This document shows, in pieces, positions 1 to 6,219 of a stretch of DNA of 13,352 nt. Origin of the DNA: Methylotenera_A sp040387035 (GTDB lineage: Bacteria; Pseudomonadota; Gammaproteobacteria; Burkholderiales; Methylophilaceae). Within the stretch, counting starts at the first letter, position 1, and each line of letters begins with the position of its first letter. Position numbers and translations under genes: made by a program. Below the pieces are notes generated by a model. The model did no database searches. It saw only the letters and a program-made list of their open reading frames with translations, and was not told where the DNA came from. Where the stretch lies: assembly GCA_040387035.1 (NCBI GenBank), contig JAZKEN010000065.1, positions 1-13,352 on the forward strand, written 5' to 3'.

Positions 1-137
1 GAATCACCGACCATCGCATCAATCTTACACTTTATAAAATCGATGCGATCACCGAGGGCGATATGGATGAGCTGATTGGCGCACTATCAGCCGAACATCA
101 GGCTGATTTGTTGGCTAGCTTGGGTGAGGATAATTAA
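1..137 (+). CDS. prfA: Peptide chain release factor 1, C-terminal end (partial)
   Basis: The reading frame open from base 3 to the TAA at 135-137 encodes 44 residues starting ITDHRINLTLYKIDAITEG and ending SLGEDN. This is the characteristic C-terminus of class I release factor RF1, in which the R(V/I)TDHRINLTLY stretch follows the GGQ domain. RF1 recognises UAA and UAG stop codons on the ribosome and triggers peptide release. The gene start, the PxT anticodon-like motif and the catalytic GGQ all lie to the left of the window. RF2 shares part of this motif, but the residues after it fit RF1 better. Only 21 bases separate its stop from the next gene, so the two may be co-transcribed. Confidence 0.88.
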   Translation, partial: ITDHRINLTLYKIDAITEGDMDELIGALSAEHQADLLASLGEDN

Positions 138-158
138 CATAGATTTAAAGGGAATAAT

Positions 159-1082
159 GTGAAAAATAAAATGATTCGCCTGTGTTTAGCAATGTTGATA
201 TTGCTACCAACTATTGCTTGCACTGCTACTGAAGACTCAATTGATAGCGCCAAAGCTCTTTATAATAAGGGTATCACGTTTGGTGAAAAGGGTAATTTAA
301 ATGAGGAAATTGCTACTTACGATGAGGTAGTCAAAATATATGGAACATCCACTGATTTAGCTTTACTAGAGCTGGTTGCACAATCACTTTACAACAAGGG
401 TGGTGCGCTTAGCGACCAAAATAAATTGGATGAAGCAATTGCAAACTATGACGAAATCATTAAGGGGTTAAATAATTCTTCAGAGGATCTCTTGCAAAAA
501 ATACTTGCTATGTCACTTGTTAGAAAAGGCAACATATTCCGCAAACAAGGTAAATTAAATGAGGCTGTAAGCAATTACAACAATATTATTGAGCGATTTA
601 GCTCCTCAAGCAATCCCGCCTTGCATGAACGAGTAGCGACGGCCCTTACAAACAAGGGCACAGTCTTGGGTGAGCAAGGGAAATTAGATGAAGCTATTGC
701 TAGTTGCGACGAAATGATTAAACGATTTGGTCTATCTACAGCACCAGAATTACAACCAATTATTGCAAAAAACATTGTTAACAAAGGCATAATGCTTAGT
801 ACTCAGGGCAAATTAGACTCGGCTATAGCCAGCTTCGACGATGCGATTAATCGCTATAAGCAATCTACAGAGCCTAAGATACAAGGTGAAGTTGCCAATG
901 CTTTCATTAAGAAAGCGGCGGCACTTTATGAGAAAGATAAAACTGATGAAGCCATAACTTGCTACGATGAACTTATTCAGCTTTTTGACAAGTCAGAAGT
1001 GCTGGATTTGCAAGAAATGGTGACGGGAGCACGTTCAAATAGGGACTTTATGCTTTCTCAGAAAAAATTATCCGTAAATTGA
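159..1082 (+). CDS. Secreted or lipoprotein TPR-repeat protein, six 43-residue repeats
   Basis: A 307-residue protein with an N-terminal export signal (basic MKNKMIRL, hydrophobic core to about residue 19). Cys21 sits in LLPTIAC, a weak lipobox, so the protein is probably exported and may be a lipoprotein. Residues 31-288 are six TPR-like helical-hairpin units of exactly 43 residues each, followed by a half unit. Each unit starts with Ala, carries NKG or a variant at positions 6-8, then GKLDEAIA and YDEII. Similar long TPR units ending in an RFG-S-P-LQ linker occur in many bacterial proteins of unknown role; they are protein-binding scaffolds. No enzymatic domain is visible. The GTG start is chosen because AAGGGA lies 5 bases upstream; ATG at 171 is the alternative, although it would trim the basic end of the signal. 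The partner and function are unknown. Confidence 0.8.
   Translation: MKNKMIRLCLAMLILLPTIACTATEDSIDSAKALYNKGITFGEKGNLNEEIATYDEVVKIYGTSTDLALLELVAQSLYNKGGALSDQNKLDEAIANYDEIIKGLNNSSEDLLQKILAMSLVRKGNIFRKQGKLNEAVSNYNNIIERFSSSSNPALHERVATALTNKGTVLGEQGKLDEAIASCDEMIKRFGLSTAPELQPIIAKNIVNKGIMLSTQGKLDSAIASFDDAINRYKQSTEPKIQGEVANAFIKKAAALYEKDKTDEAITCYDELIQLFDKSEVLDLQEMVTGARSNRDFMLSQKKLSVN
249..1022 (+). repeat. Six in-frame 129-bp coding repeats (43-residue TPR units)
   Basis: The units start at residues 31, 74, 117, 160, 203 and 246 of the TPR protein, with no insertion or deletion between them. The conserved NKG/RKG/KKA triplet falls every 43 residues. At the DNA level the repeats are diverged, sharing only short blocks such as aaattagatgaagc-like stretches. 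They therefore look like old, selected protein repeats rather than a recent tandem expansion. Confidence 0.85.
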
Positions 1083-1175
1083 GCAAAGTAAATTGGCAGA
1101 ATAACAATAGAAAGTTTTTCAGAATAAGCTAGTAAATATGCATTTAATGCAAAGATGCACTGAGCATTCATAAAC
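1083..1175. other. Intergenic spacer between convergent TPR and glnG genes
   Basis: This 93-bp AT-rich spacer lies between two convergent stop codons. I see no canonical GC-rich hairpin with a T tract on either strand. It contains a dyad, TGCATT-T-AATGCA (1139-1151), and two copies of CAGAATAA-like sequence (1097-1104 and 1120-1127). Neither has an assignable role. Confidence 0.5.
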
Positions 1176-2564
1176 TTACTCTTTAATATCCAGTTCTTGA
1201 ATCTTCCGCGTTAACGTATTTCTGCCCATACCCAGCTGATTCGCTGCTTCAATGCGGCGGCCATCGGTATGCTGTAGCGCCTTTACAATCATCACCCGTT
1301 CAAAATCCTTGGTACGCGCTTCCAGCACGTTTTGTTCGCCGCGATTGAGCGCATCGGCCACTTCTTGTGCAAGCGCTTCTTGCCATGAGTTAACAGTGAT
1401 GGTTTTGCTGGTGTCTTCCTTGAGTTCTGGTGGCAAATCAACCACATCCACATTTTGCCCGGGCGCCATCACGGTTAGCCAATGGCATACGTTTTCTAAC
1501 TGGCGTACGTTACCACTCCAGTTCACAGCAGTTAAATAGCGTAAAGCCGCTGCAGATAATTGTTTAGGCTCTACGCCCAATTGAATCGCGCTTTGCGTTA
1601 AAAAGTGTTTGGTCAGATGCGGAATATCTTCACGGCGCTCGCGTAGCGGCGGCAAGCGTAAACGAATCACGTTTAGGCGATGGAATAAGTCTTCACGGAA
1701 TAGTCCCAGTTTAACGCGCTCTTCTAAATCCTGGTGGGTAGCGGCAATCACACGCACATTTACTTTTAGCGGCTGATGACCGCCAACGCGGTAAAACTGG
1801 CCATCACTTAATACACGTAAAAGCCTTGTTTGTAAGTCGGATGGCATATCGCCAATCTCATCTAAAAACAGGGTACCATTATCAGCCTGCTCAAAACGAC
1901 CGCGCCGCGCGGCGGCAGCGCCGGTAAAAGCGCCGCGCTCATGGCCGAATAATTCGGACTCTAGTAAATCTTTTGGAATGGCAGCGGTGTTAATCGCAAT
2001 AAAGGGTTTTTCTGCGCGCGGGCTATGTTTATGCAGGGCGCTGGCGACCAGTTCCTTGCCACTGCCTGATTCGCCATTGATTAACACTGTGGCATGTGAG
2101 CGGCTTAAACGGCCAATCGCGCGAAACACTTCTTGCATGGCGGGTGCCTGGCCGATGATTTCCGGCGTTTCTTCCAGCACCACGTTATCAACCGCCTGGC
2201 GCATGCTTTCTTCAACCGCGCGCTTGATCACATCAATCGCCTGGTCGACATCGAATGGCTTGGCCAGGTATTCAAATGCACCGCCCTGAAAAGCCGCGAC
2301 AGCGCTTTCAAGGTCCGAATAAGCGGTCATGATAATCACCGGGATATCCGGATAGCGCTGCTTGATTTCGGCTAAAAACTCAAGCCCAGAACCGTTAGGC
2401 ATACGAATATCGCTTACCACCACTTGCGGCTGTTCGCGATTGAGCGCATTAAGCGCTTCGGCAACAGAGGAAAAGGTTTTAAACTCTAAATCGGTGCGCG
2501 CCAGGGCTTTTTCGAACACCCAGCGAATCGATTTGTCATCATCCAAAATCCAAATTGGTTTCAT
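1176..2564 (-). CDS. glnG: Nitrogen regulation response regulator NtrC (NR(I))
   Basis: A sigma-54-dependent activator of 462 residues, close to the usual NtrC length. The receiver domain (about 1-120) has the acidic pair D8-D9-D10, the phospho-acceptor D52 in VVVSDIRMPNGSG, and K102 in LAKPFD. The AAA+ domain (about 136-375) has Walker A GESGSGKE (164-171), the sigma-54-contacting loop GAFTGA (211-216), and Walker B TLFLDE ending at D235-E236. A Fis-type helix-turn-helix lies at about 435-458. Phosphorylated NtrC oligomerises at upstream sites and opens sigma-54 promoters of nitrogen-scavenging genes, here most plausibly glnA, whose upstream region carries matching sites. It lies 55 bp after glnL on the same strand. 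The order glnL-glnG and the class of HTH argue for NtrC over the related NtrX or other enhancer-binding proteins. Confidence 0.96.
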   Translation of the reverse strand: MKPIWILDDDKSIRWVFEKALARTDLEFKTFSSVAEALNALNREQPQVVVSDIRMPNGSGLEFLAEIKQRYPDIPVIIMTAYSDLESAVAAFQGGAFEYLAKPFDVDQAIDVIKRAVEESMRQAVDNVVLEETPEIIGQAPAMQEVFRAIGRLSRSHATVLINGESGSGKELVASALHKHSPRAEKPFIAINTAAIPKDLLESELFGHERGAFTGAAAARRGRFEQADNGTLFLDEIGDMPSDLQTRLLRVLSDGQFYRVGGHQPLKVNVRVIAATHQDLEERVKLGLFREDLFHRLNVIRLRLPPLRERREDIPHLTKHFLTQSAIQLGVEPKQLSAAALRYLTAVNWSGNVRQLENVCHWLTVMAPGQNVDVVDLPPELKEDTSKTITVNSWQEALAQEVADALNRGEQNVLEARTKDFERVMIVKALQHTDGRRIEAANQLGMGRNTLTRKIQELDIKE

Positions 2565-2619
2565 ATTTTTCTCATCAATACATCAAATTAGTTGCGTTAT
2601 TTTTATGATTTATTCTTTG

Positions 2620-3714
2620 TTATTGCTGAATAATCGCATGTTTCAATACTGTGGTTTCAACAGGTAGCAGAATGGTAAAACAGGTATTGCCAGGTTGGCT
2701 GCTGCAGTCAATCATGCCATGGTGTTGCGTGACAAATGTTTGTGCTAGAGCAAGACCCAGGCCGCTGCCGCCTTCGCGACCGGTGACTAATGGGTAAAAA
2801 ATCTTATCGCGAATATCCACCGGAATGCCAGGCCCATTATCAATAATCTGCAGCTTAATGGCAACGCGATAGCGTTTTTTGGCCAGCGTTACCTGGCGCT
2901 CTGCCCGCGTCCTTAAAATCACTTCGGCATTGGCGGTGCCGTTGGATTGCATGGCCTGCACAGCATTGCGTGCGATATTGAGCACGGTTTGTATCAGTTT
3001 TTCGCGGTCACCGATTAAATCGGGCAGGCTGGTATCATAATCGCGGCGCACTTTGATGTTATTCGGTGATTCGGCCAGCAATAAACTGCGCACCCGCTCC
3101 AGCACCTCATGAATATTGGTCGGCTCATATTTCGGAACGCGATGTGGTACCAATAGCCTATCCATCAGGCTTTGCAGCCTATCTGCTTCCTTGATAATCA
3201 CTTGCGTGTACTCACGCAAACTGGGGTTGGGTAGTTCATGCTCCAGCAATTGTGCTGCGCCGCGCAGACCACCCAAAGGGTTGCGAATTTCGTGAGCCAA
3301 GTTGCGTAGTAATTCAGAATTGGCTTGTTGTTGAATCAGCATGCGTTCTTCACGGGCAATACGCAATTGCTGGTCCATTTGTTGAAACTCAAGCAGTAGA
3401 CTGGCCTTGCTCATTTCAACTGGTGTCACCGTGCAGGTGACTGCAAACGACTGTTGGCGCACCGTGGTGATGGCAAATTCATGCTCACGGTATGGGCTAT
3501 CATTTTTAACCGCATTATCAATCGCTAACTGCAAGATTTCGCAATTTAAAAAAACCTCGGAAATATGACTGCCGGAAATTTGCGTTGCGCTTAGGGCAAA
3601 TAAAATTTCCGCACTGGGGTTAGCGTAAACAACTTGATTGGATTGATTTAGCAGCATCACTGCGGTGGCAAGATGCTCTAAACCTGAAAAACCTGAGGGA
3701 ACGTTATGAACCAT
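2620..3714 (-). CDS. glnL: Nitrogen regulation sensor histidine kinase NtrB (NR(II))
   Basis: A 364-residue cytosolic histidine kinase/phosphatase with no membrane segment, as expected for NtrB. An N-terminal PAS-like sensor domain (about 10-110) is followed by the dimerisation/phosphotransfer helix with H141 in the H-box LAHEIRNPLGGLRGAAQLLE. The ATPase domain carries the N-box (N250 in LNIARNAVQAM), the G1 box DNGPGIP (292-298) and the G2 box GGSGLGLALA (315-324). In known systems it phosphorylates NtrC under nitrogen limitation and, bound to PII, dephosphorylates it in nitrogen excess. The ATG start has only a weak upstream TAAG, so initiation may be modest or coupled. It is followed by glnG and preceded by the DUF4124 gene rather than directly by glnA. 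Confidence 0.95.
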   Translation of the reverse strand: MVHNVPSGFSGLEHLATAVMLLNQSNQVVYANPSAEILFALSATQISGSHISEVFLNCEILQLAIDNAVKNDSPYREHEFAITTVRQQSFAVTCTVTPVEMSKASLLLEFQQMDQQLRIAREERMLIQQQANSELLRNLAHEIRNPLGGLRGAAQLLEHELPNPSLREYTQVIIKEADRLQSLMDRLLVPHRVPKYEPTNIHEVLERVRSLLLAESPNNIKVRRDYDTSLPDLIGDREKLIQTVLNIARNAVQAMQSNGTANAEVILRTRAERQVTLAKKRYRVAIKLQIIDNGPGIPVDIRDKIFYPLVTGREGGSGLGLALAQTFVTQHHGMIDCSSQPGNTCFTILLPVETTVLKHAIIQQ

Positions 3715-3741
3715 GACTTAAATACTACAGCAATAAAATAA

Positions 3742-3786
3742 TTGCTTGTATATAAGCAAGAGGCAAGCCAGCTTTAAAATGCTGGC
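3742..3786 (-). other. Two tandem hairpins between the DUF4124 gene and glnL
   Basis: Read on the - strand, GCCAGC (3786-3781) pairs with GCTGGC (3772-3767) across an 8-base loop, starting 7 bases past the DUF4124 stop. A second inverted repeat, TTGCTT/AAGCAA (3759-3754 with 3747-3742), is followed by the T-rich TTATTTTATT. The second resembles a weak intrinsic terminator. Together they could reduce read-through into glnL or stabilise mRNA ends. No experimental support can be given from sequence alone. Confidence 0.4.
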
Positions 3787-3792
3787 AAAAGA

Positions 3793-4311
3793 TTAATTAC
3801 CGGCACCAATTTCTTTGGTCAATAAGTCAATATTGCGCTGATGAGCTTCAACATCGGCTTCCAAAACTTTCATTTTTTCTTCAAATTTAGCGACATTGCG
3901 GAAAGTCTTGCCGTTAGCGCCTTTATACACTTCTGGCTTGGATTCGCCTTCAATATAAGCTTCTTTTGCCCTGGCAAGCGCTTGCTTTTCGGCTTCCAGC
4001 TCTGCTTGCAGAATCTCTTTGCGTTTGCCGTCACGCTGATTTTGTGTATCAGCGTCTACTTTTGGAAAGCTGGCTGGCGTTGCTATTTTTGCTTGTGGCG
4101 CAGGCTTGGCCGCCCGTCTAGTCGCACTGTTGTCACCACCAAAATTAGTATCGGCAGGCTCCAAGTCTAATTTTTTTGCACCTTTGAGTTTGACGTTTGA
4201 ATAAGTGACGCGGCCTTCTGAATCTACATGTTTGTAAATCTCGGCATGCACCAATGCAGGCGCCATCAGGGCAAATAATATAAGGCTTAAAAATGTTAAT
4301 TGTTTATTCAT
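3793..4311 (-). CDS. DUF4124 domain-containing exported protein
   Basis: A 172-residue protein with a clear signal peptide and likely signal peptidase I cleavage after VHA (residue 23). The mature protein starts EIYKHVDSEGRVTYSN, which is the typical opening of the DUF4124 domain (about 24-52), a short beta-rich module of unknown function common in exported proteobacterial proteins. A low-complexity Ala/Pro/Lys linker follows (about 60-85), then a charged coiled-coil-like region (about 93-125 and 141-168). The protein is likely periplasmic, and no catalytic motif is visible. It sits between glnA and glnL on the same strand, behind the glnA terminator. Its message therefore comes either from glnA read-through or from a local promoter. 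A role in nitrogen control would be inference from position only. No good Shine-Dalgarno is visible. Confidence 0.85.
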   Translation of the reverse strand: MNKQLTFLSLILFALMAPALVHAEIYKHVDSEGRVTYSNVKLKGAKKLDLEPADTNFGGDNSATRRAAKPAPQAKIATPASFPKVDADTQNQRDGKRKEILQAELEAEKQALARAKEAYIEGESKPEVYKGANGKTFRNVAKFEEKMKVLEADVEAHQRNIDLLTKEIGAGN

Positions 4312-4356
4312 AGCAATAGTTTAGATGAGACTGTTATAGTTAGCAACGAAGTATTT

Positions 4357-4362
4357 ATTATA
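4357..4362 (-). promoter_or_regulatory. Possible -10 box upstream of the DUF4124 gene
   Basis: On the - strand TATAAT lies 45 bases before the DUF4124 start codon. No convincing -35 hexamer is found at 16-18 bases (CGTCCG at 17). A local sigma-70 promoter for DUF4124-glnL-glnG is therefore possible but weakly supported. Confidence 0.3.
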
Positions 4363-4431
4363 TGGTTGACGTATATTACCGGACGTAAAATACATTAAAT
4401 TGGCATGTGCAGGCTTGTTGATTGCCTAAAC

Positions 4432-4462
4432 AAAAAAAGGACAGCTTGCGCTGCCCTTTTTT
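4432..4462 (-). terminator. Rho-independent terminator of glnA
   Basis: Read on the - strand, GGGCAGC (4456-4450), loop GCAA, then GCTGTCC (4445-4439) forms a 7-bp stem with one G-U wobble. It is followed by seven T (4438-4432) and preceded by six A that can extend the stem. It starts about 21 bases after the glnA stop. On the + strand the same hairpin has an A-C mismatch, so the - strand is favoured. By analogy with enterobacterial glnALG it may act as a partial terminator that lowers downstream expression. Confidence 0.85.
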
Positions 4463-4482
4463 GGTGCGGAATCTAATTTAGA

Positions 4483-5892
4483 TTAGCAGCTGTAGTACAA
4501 ACCAAACTCAACTGGGTGTGGTGTTTGACGCAGTTTAGTCACTTCTTCCATTTTTAGTGCAATGTAAGAGTCAATCCAGTCTTCAGAGAATACACCACCA
4601 CGAGTCAAGAACTCGCGGTCTTTGTCTAGATACTCAAGCGCTTGCTCTAATGAAGAACAAACGGTTGGGATCAATGCATCTTCTTCTGGTGGAAGATGGT
4701 ACAAATCTTTAGTTGCTGGCTCGCCTGGGTGAATCTTGTTTTGTACGCCATCTAAACCAGCCATTAGCAATGCTGAGAATGCCAAGTATGGGTTAGCAAT
4801 CGGGTCTGGGAAACGTGCTTCAACGCGGCGTGCTTTTTCACCATGTACGAATGGGATGCGAATCGCCGCAGAACGGTTTTTAGCAGAGTAAGCTAATTTT
4901 ACCGGTGCTTCGTAATGTGGTACTAAGCGTTTGTATGAGTTAGTACCAGGGTTGGTGATCGCGTTTAATGCGCGTGCATGTTTGATAATGCCGCCGATAT
5001 AATACAAAGCGAAATCGCTTAAACCAGCATAGCCGTCGCCAGCAAACAGATTTTTGCCATCTTTCCATACAGATTGGTGAACGTGCATACCAGAACCGTT
5101 ATCGCCAAACATTGGTTTAGGCATAAATGTCGCTGTTTTGCCGTATGCGTGTGCCGTGTTCAGCACTACGTATTTAAGGATTTGAGTCCAGTCAGCACGT
5201 TGTGTCAATGTGGCAAATTTAGTACCGATTTCACATTGGCCAGCCGTTGCCACTTCATGGTGATGCACTTCAACTGGCACGCCCATCGCTTCTAACGTTA
5301 AGCACATGGCAGAACGAACGTCTTGTAATGAATCGACTGGTGGAACCGGGAAATAACCGCCTTTAACCGCTGGACGGTGGCCTGTGTTGCCACCTTCGAA
5401 TTTCTCGCCTGATGACCATGCCGCTTCTTCTGAGTTGATTTTGACAGAGCTGCCGTGCATATCCACAGACCAGTTGATTGAATCAAAAATAAAGAACTCT
5501 GGCTCTGGGCCAAAGTATGCGGTATCGCCTAAACCACTGGCTTTTAGATAAGCTTCAGCACGTTTGGCCAAGCTACGTGGGTCGCGGTCGTAACCTTTAC
5601 CATCTGTCGGGTCAACCACGTCACAGGTCAAGATTAATGTCGGTTCGTCCATGAATGGATCGATATTTGCTGTTGATGCGTCAGGCATCAATTGCATGTC
5701 AGAGGCTTGAATGCCTTTCCAGCCGGCGATTGAAGAGCCGTCGAATGCGTGGCCTTCGGTAAATTTTGATTCGTCAAACGCTGAAACAGGCACCGTTACG
5801 TGCTGTTCCTTACCACGCGTATCGGTAAAACGAAAATCAACAAACTTGATGTCGTTTTCTTTTACCATTTTCATTACATTTGCAACTGACAT
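4483..5892 (-). CDS. glnA: Glutamine synthetase, type I (GSI-beta)
   Basis: A 469-residue protein, the standard size for a dodecameric class I enzyme. It makes glutamine from glutamate, ammonia and ATP, the entry point of ammonium assimilation. The beta-grasp signature FDGSSIAGW (50-58) is present, as are the metal-ligand region FGPEPEFFIFD (127-137), the ATP-binding signature KPMFGDNGSGMHVHQS (259-274) and the glutamate-flap region around NPGTNSYKRLVPHYEAP (314-330). Y398 in KDLYHLPPEE corresponds to the adenylylation tyrosine of GSI-beta enzymes, so activity is probably also controlled by GlnE. A good Shine-Dalgarno AGGAGA (5903-5898) lies 5 bases before the ATG. Transcription is probably from the sigma-54 promoter at 6031-6048 under NtrC control. 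It is divergent from the rhodanese gene. Confidence 0.98.
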   Translation of the reverse strand: MSVANVMKMVKENDIKFVDFRFTDTRGKEQHVTVPVSAFDESKFTEGHAFDGSSIAGWKGIQASDMQLMPDASTANIDPFMDEPTLILTCDVVDPTDGKGYDRDPRSLAKRAEAYLKASGLGDTAYFGPEPEFFIFDSINWSVDMHGSSVKINSEEAAWSSGEKFEGGNTGHRPAVKGGYFPVPPVDSLQDVRSAMCLTLEAMGVPVEVHHHEVATAGQCEIGTKFATLTQRADWTQILKYVVLNTAHAYGKTATFMPKPMFGDNGSGMHVHQSVWKDGKNLFAGDGYAGLSDFALYYIGGIIKHARALNAITNPGTNSYKRLVPHYEAPVKLAYSAKNRSAAIRIPFVHGEKARRVEARFPDPIANPYLAFSALLMAGLDGVQNKIHPGEPATKDLYHLPPEEDALIPTVCSSLEQALEYLDKDREFLTRGGVFSEDWIDSYIALKMEEVTKLRQTPHPVEFGLYYSC

Positions 5893-5935
5893 TGATCTCT
5901 CCTAGATTCTAAATGGCGTACTTTAATTGATGCGT

Positions 5936-5998
5936 AACGATTAGTGATTCGTTGAGTAAATTGTATGGCGTAAATTATTTAGTCATCAAATGACTGAA
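5936..5998 (-). other. Inverted repeats in the glnA leader
   Basis: Two inverted repeats lie in the predicted untranslated leader of glnA. One is AGTCAT-caa-ATGACT (5981-5995), extendable outward by three pairs with one mismatch on the transcribed strand. The other is AACGA (5936-5940) with TCGTT (5949-5953) around an 8-base spacer. ATGGCGTA is also repeated at 5913-5920 and 5965-5972. They could be mRNA structure or a protein-binding site; no known riboswitch class is recognised. Confidence 0.4.
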
Positions 5999-6030
5999 GA
6001 ATTCGTACACAAACTTTTAACAAGTTATTT

Positions 6031-6048
6031 TAGCAGGAACTGTGCCAG
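6031..6048 (-). promoter_or_regulatory. Sigma-54 promoter of glnA
   Basis: The - strand reads CTGGCACAGTTCCTGCTA. It matches the sigma-54 consensus YTGGCACGRNNNTTGCW with the invariant GG (6046-6045) and GC (6034-6033) exactly 10 bases apart and a complete TGGCAC. Mismatches are A for G after TGGCAC and C for the first T of TTGC. Transcription should start about 12 bases past the GC, near 6021, giving a leader of about 130 bases. NtrC-type sites lie upstream at a distance typical for enhancer-dependent activation. Confidence 0.85.
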
Positions 6049-6071
6049 CTAAAAATAGCAAAAAGAGGCTT

Positions 6072-6090
6072 TGTGGCATTCACTTAGCAA
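6072..6090 (+). promoter_or_regulatory. Weak sigma-54-like element facing the rhodanese operon
   Basis: The + strand reads TGTGGCATTCACTTAGCAA, with GG (6075-6076) and GC (6087-6088) exactly 10 bases apart. TGGCAT and TAGCAA each differ by one base from the best elements. A start near 6100 would give a leader of about 150 bases before the rhodanese gene. The NtrC-type dyads would lie downstream of it, which is unusual, so this may be a chance match. Confidence 0.3.
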
Positions 6091-6108
6091 ATAAGCATAA
6101 AATAAGCC

Positions 6109-6123
6109 GCACTATAGTTGGGC
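6109..6123. promoter_or_regulatory. NtrC-type binding site, promoter-proximal (imperfect)
   Basis: GCACTATAGTTGGGC resembles the NtrC dyad GCAC-N7-GTGC with one mismatch in the right arm (GGGC). Its centre is near -95 of the predicted glnA start and 30 bp from the stronger site, about three helical turns, so dimers bound at both would lie on the same DNA face. On the - strand it also contains TATAGT, so a sigma-70 -10 box could overlap it. Confidence 0.6.
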
Positions 6124-6138
6124 ATACAAAGTAATTTC

Positions 6139-6153
6139 GCACCAATTTAGTGC
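6139..6153. promoter_or_regulatory. NtrC binding site, promoter-distal (strong)
   Basis: GCACCAATTTAGTGC, read on the other strand as GCACTAAATTGGTGC, has perfect GCAC/GTGC arms with 7 bases between them. It is almost the same as the enterobacterial glnA enhancer sites. Its centre is near -125 relative to the predicted glnA start. With the nearby imperfect site it forms a two-dimer enhancer layout like that of E. coli glnAp2. Confidence 0.8.
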
Positions 6154-6213
6154 AAATTAAATGCTCAGAAAAGTAAGGCACAAAGCATGGGGCTGCCGCT
6201 GAGTTTTTCGCGT

Positions 6214-6219
6214 TATAAT
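6214..6219 (+). promoter_or_regulatory. Sigma-70 -10 box for the rhodanese-aroE-mtgA operon
   Basis: A perfect TATAAT lies 31 bases before the preferred GTG start of the rhodanese gene. No good -35 hexamer is seen at 16-18 bases (GGCTGC at 17), and there is no extended -10. The promoter may therefore be weak or activator-dependent. Confidence 0.5.

Noticed and set aside
249..1022. 129-bp repeats as a CRISPR or minisatellite array
   Set aside because: The repeats are diverged in DNA, keep reading frame exactly and encode TPR helices, so they are protein repeats.
1139..1151. Dyad TGCATT-T-AATGCA between the TPR gene and glnG
   Set aside because: It is short, A/T-rich and without a T tract or nearby promoter. 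It is likely chance in AT-rich spacer DNA, and too small a central gap for a terminator stem.
4413..4428. GG-N10-GC sigma-54-like element on the - strand upstream of the DUF4124 gene (AGGCAATCAACAAGCC)
   Set aside because: Only GGCA and the final GC match the consensus. TGGCAC and TTGC are both broken, and no NtrC-type dyad lies upstream of it outside glnA.
5298..5513. 71-codon open frame on the - strand inside glnA
   Set aside because: It lies wholly within the conserved glnA frame, has no recognisable domain, and looks like a shadow of glnA codon use.
6109..6123. TATAGT in the proximal NtrC dyad as a sigma-70 promoter for glnA
   Set aside because: No acceptable -35 sequence is found 16-18 bases upstream on the - strand. 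It is noted only as a possibility because a sigma-70 promoter overlaps an NtrC site in enterobacteria.
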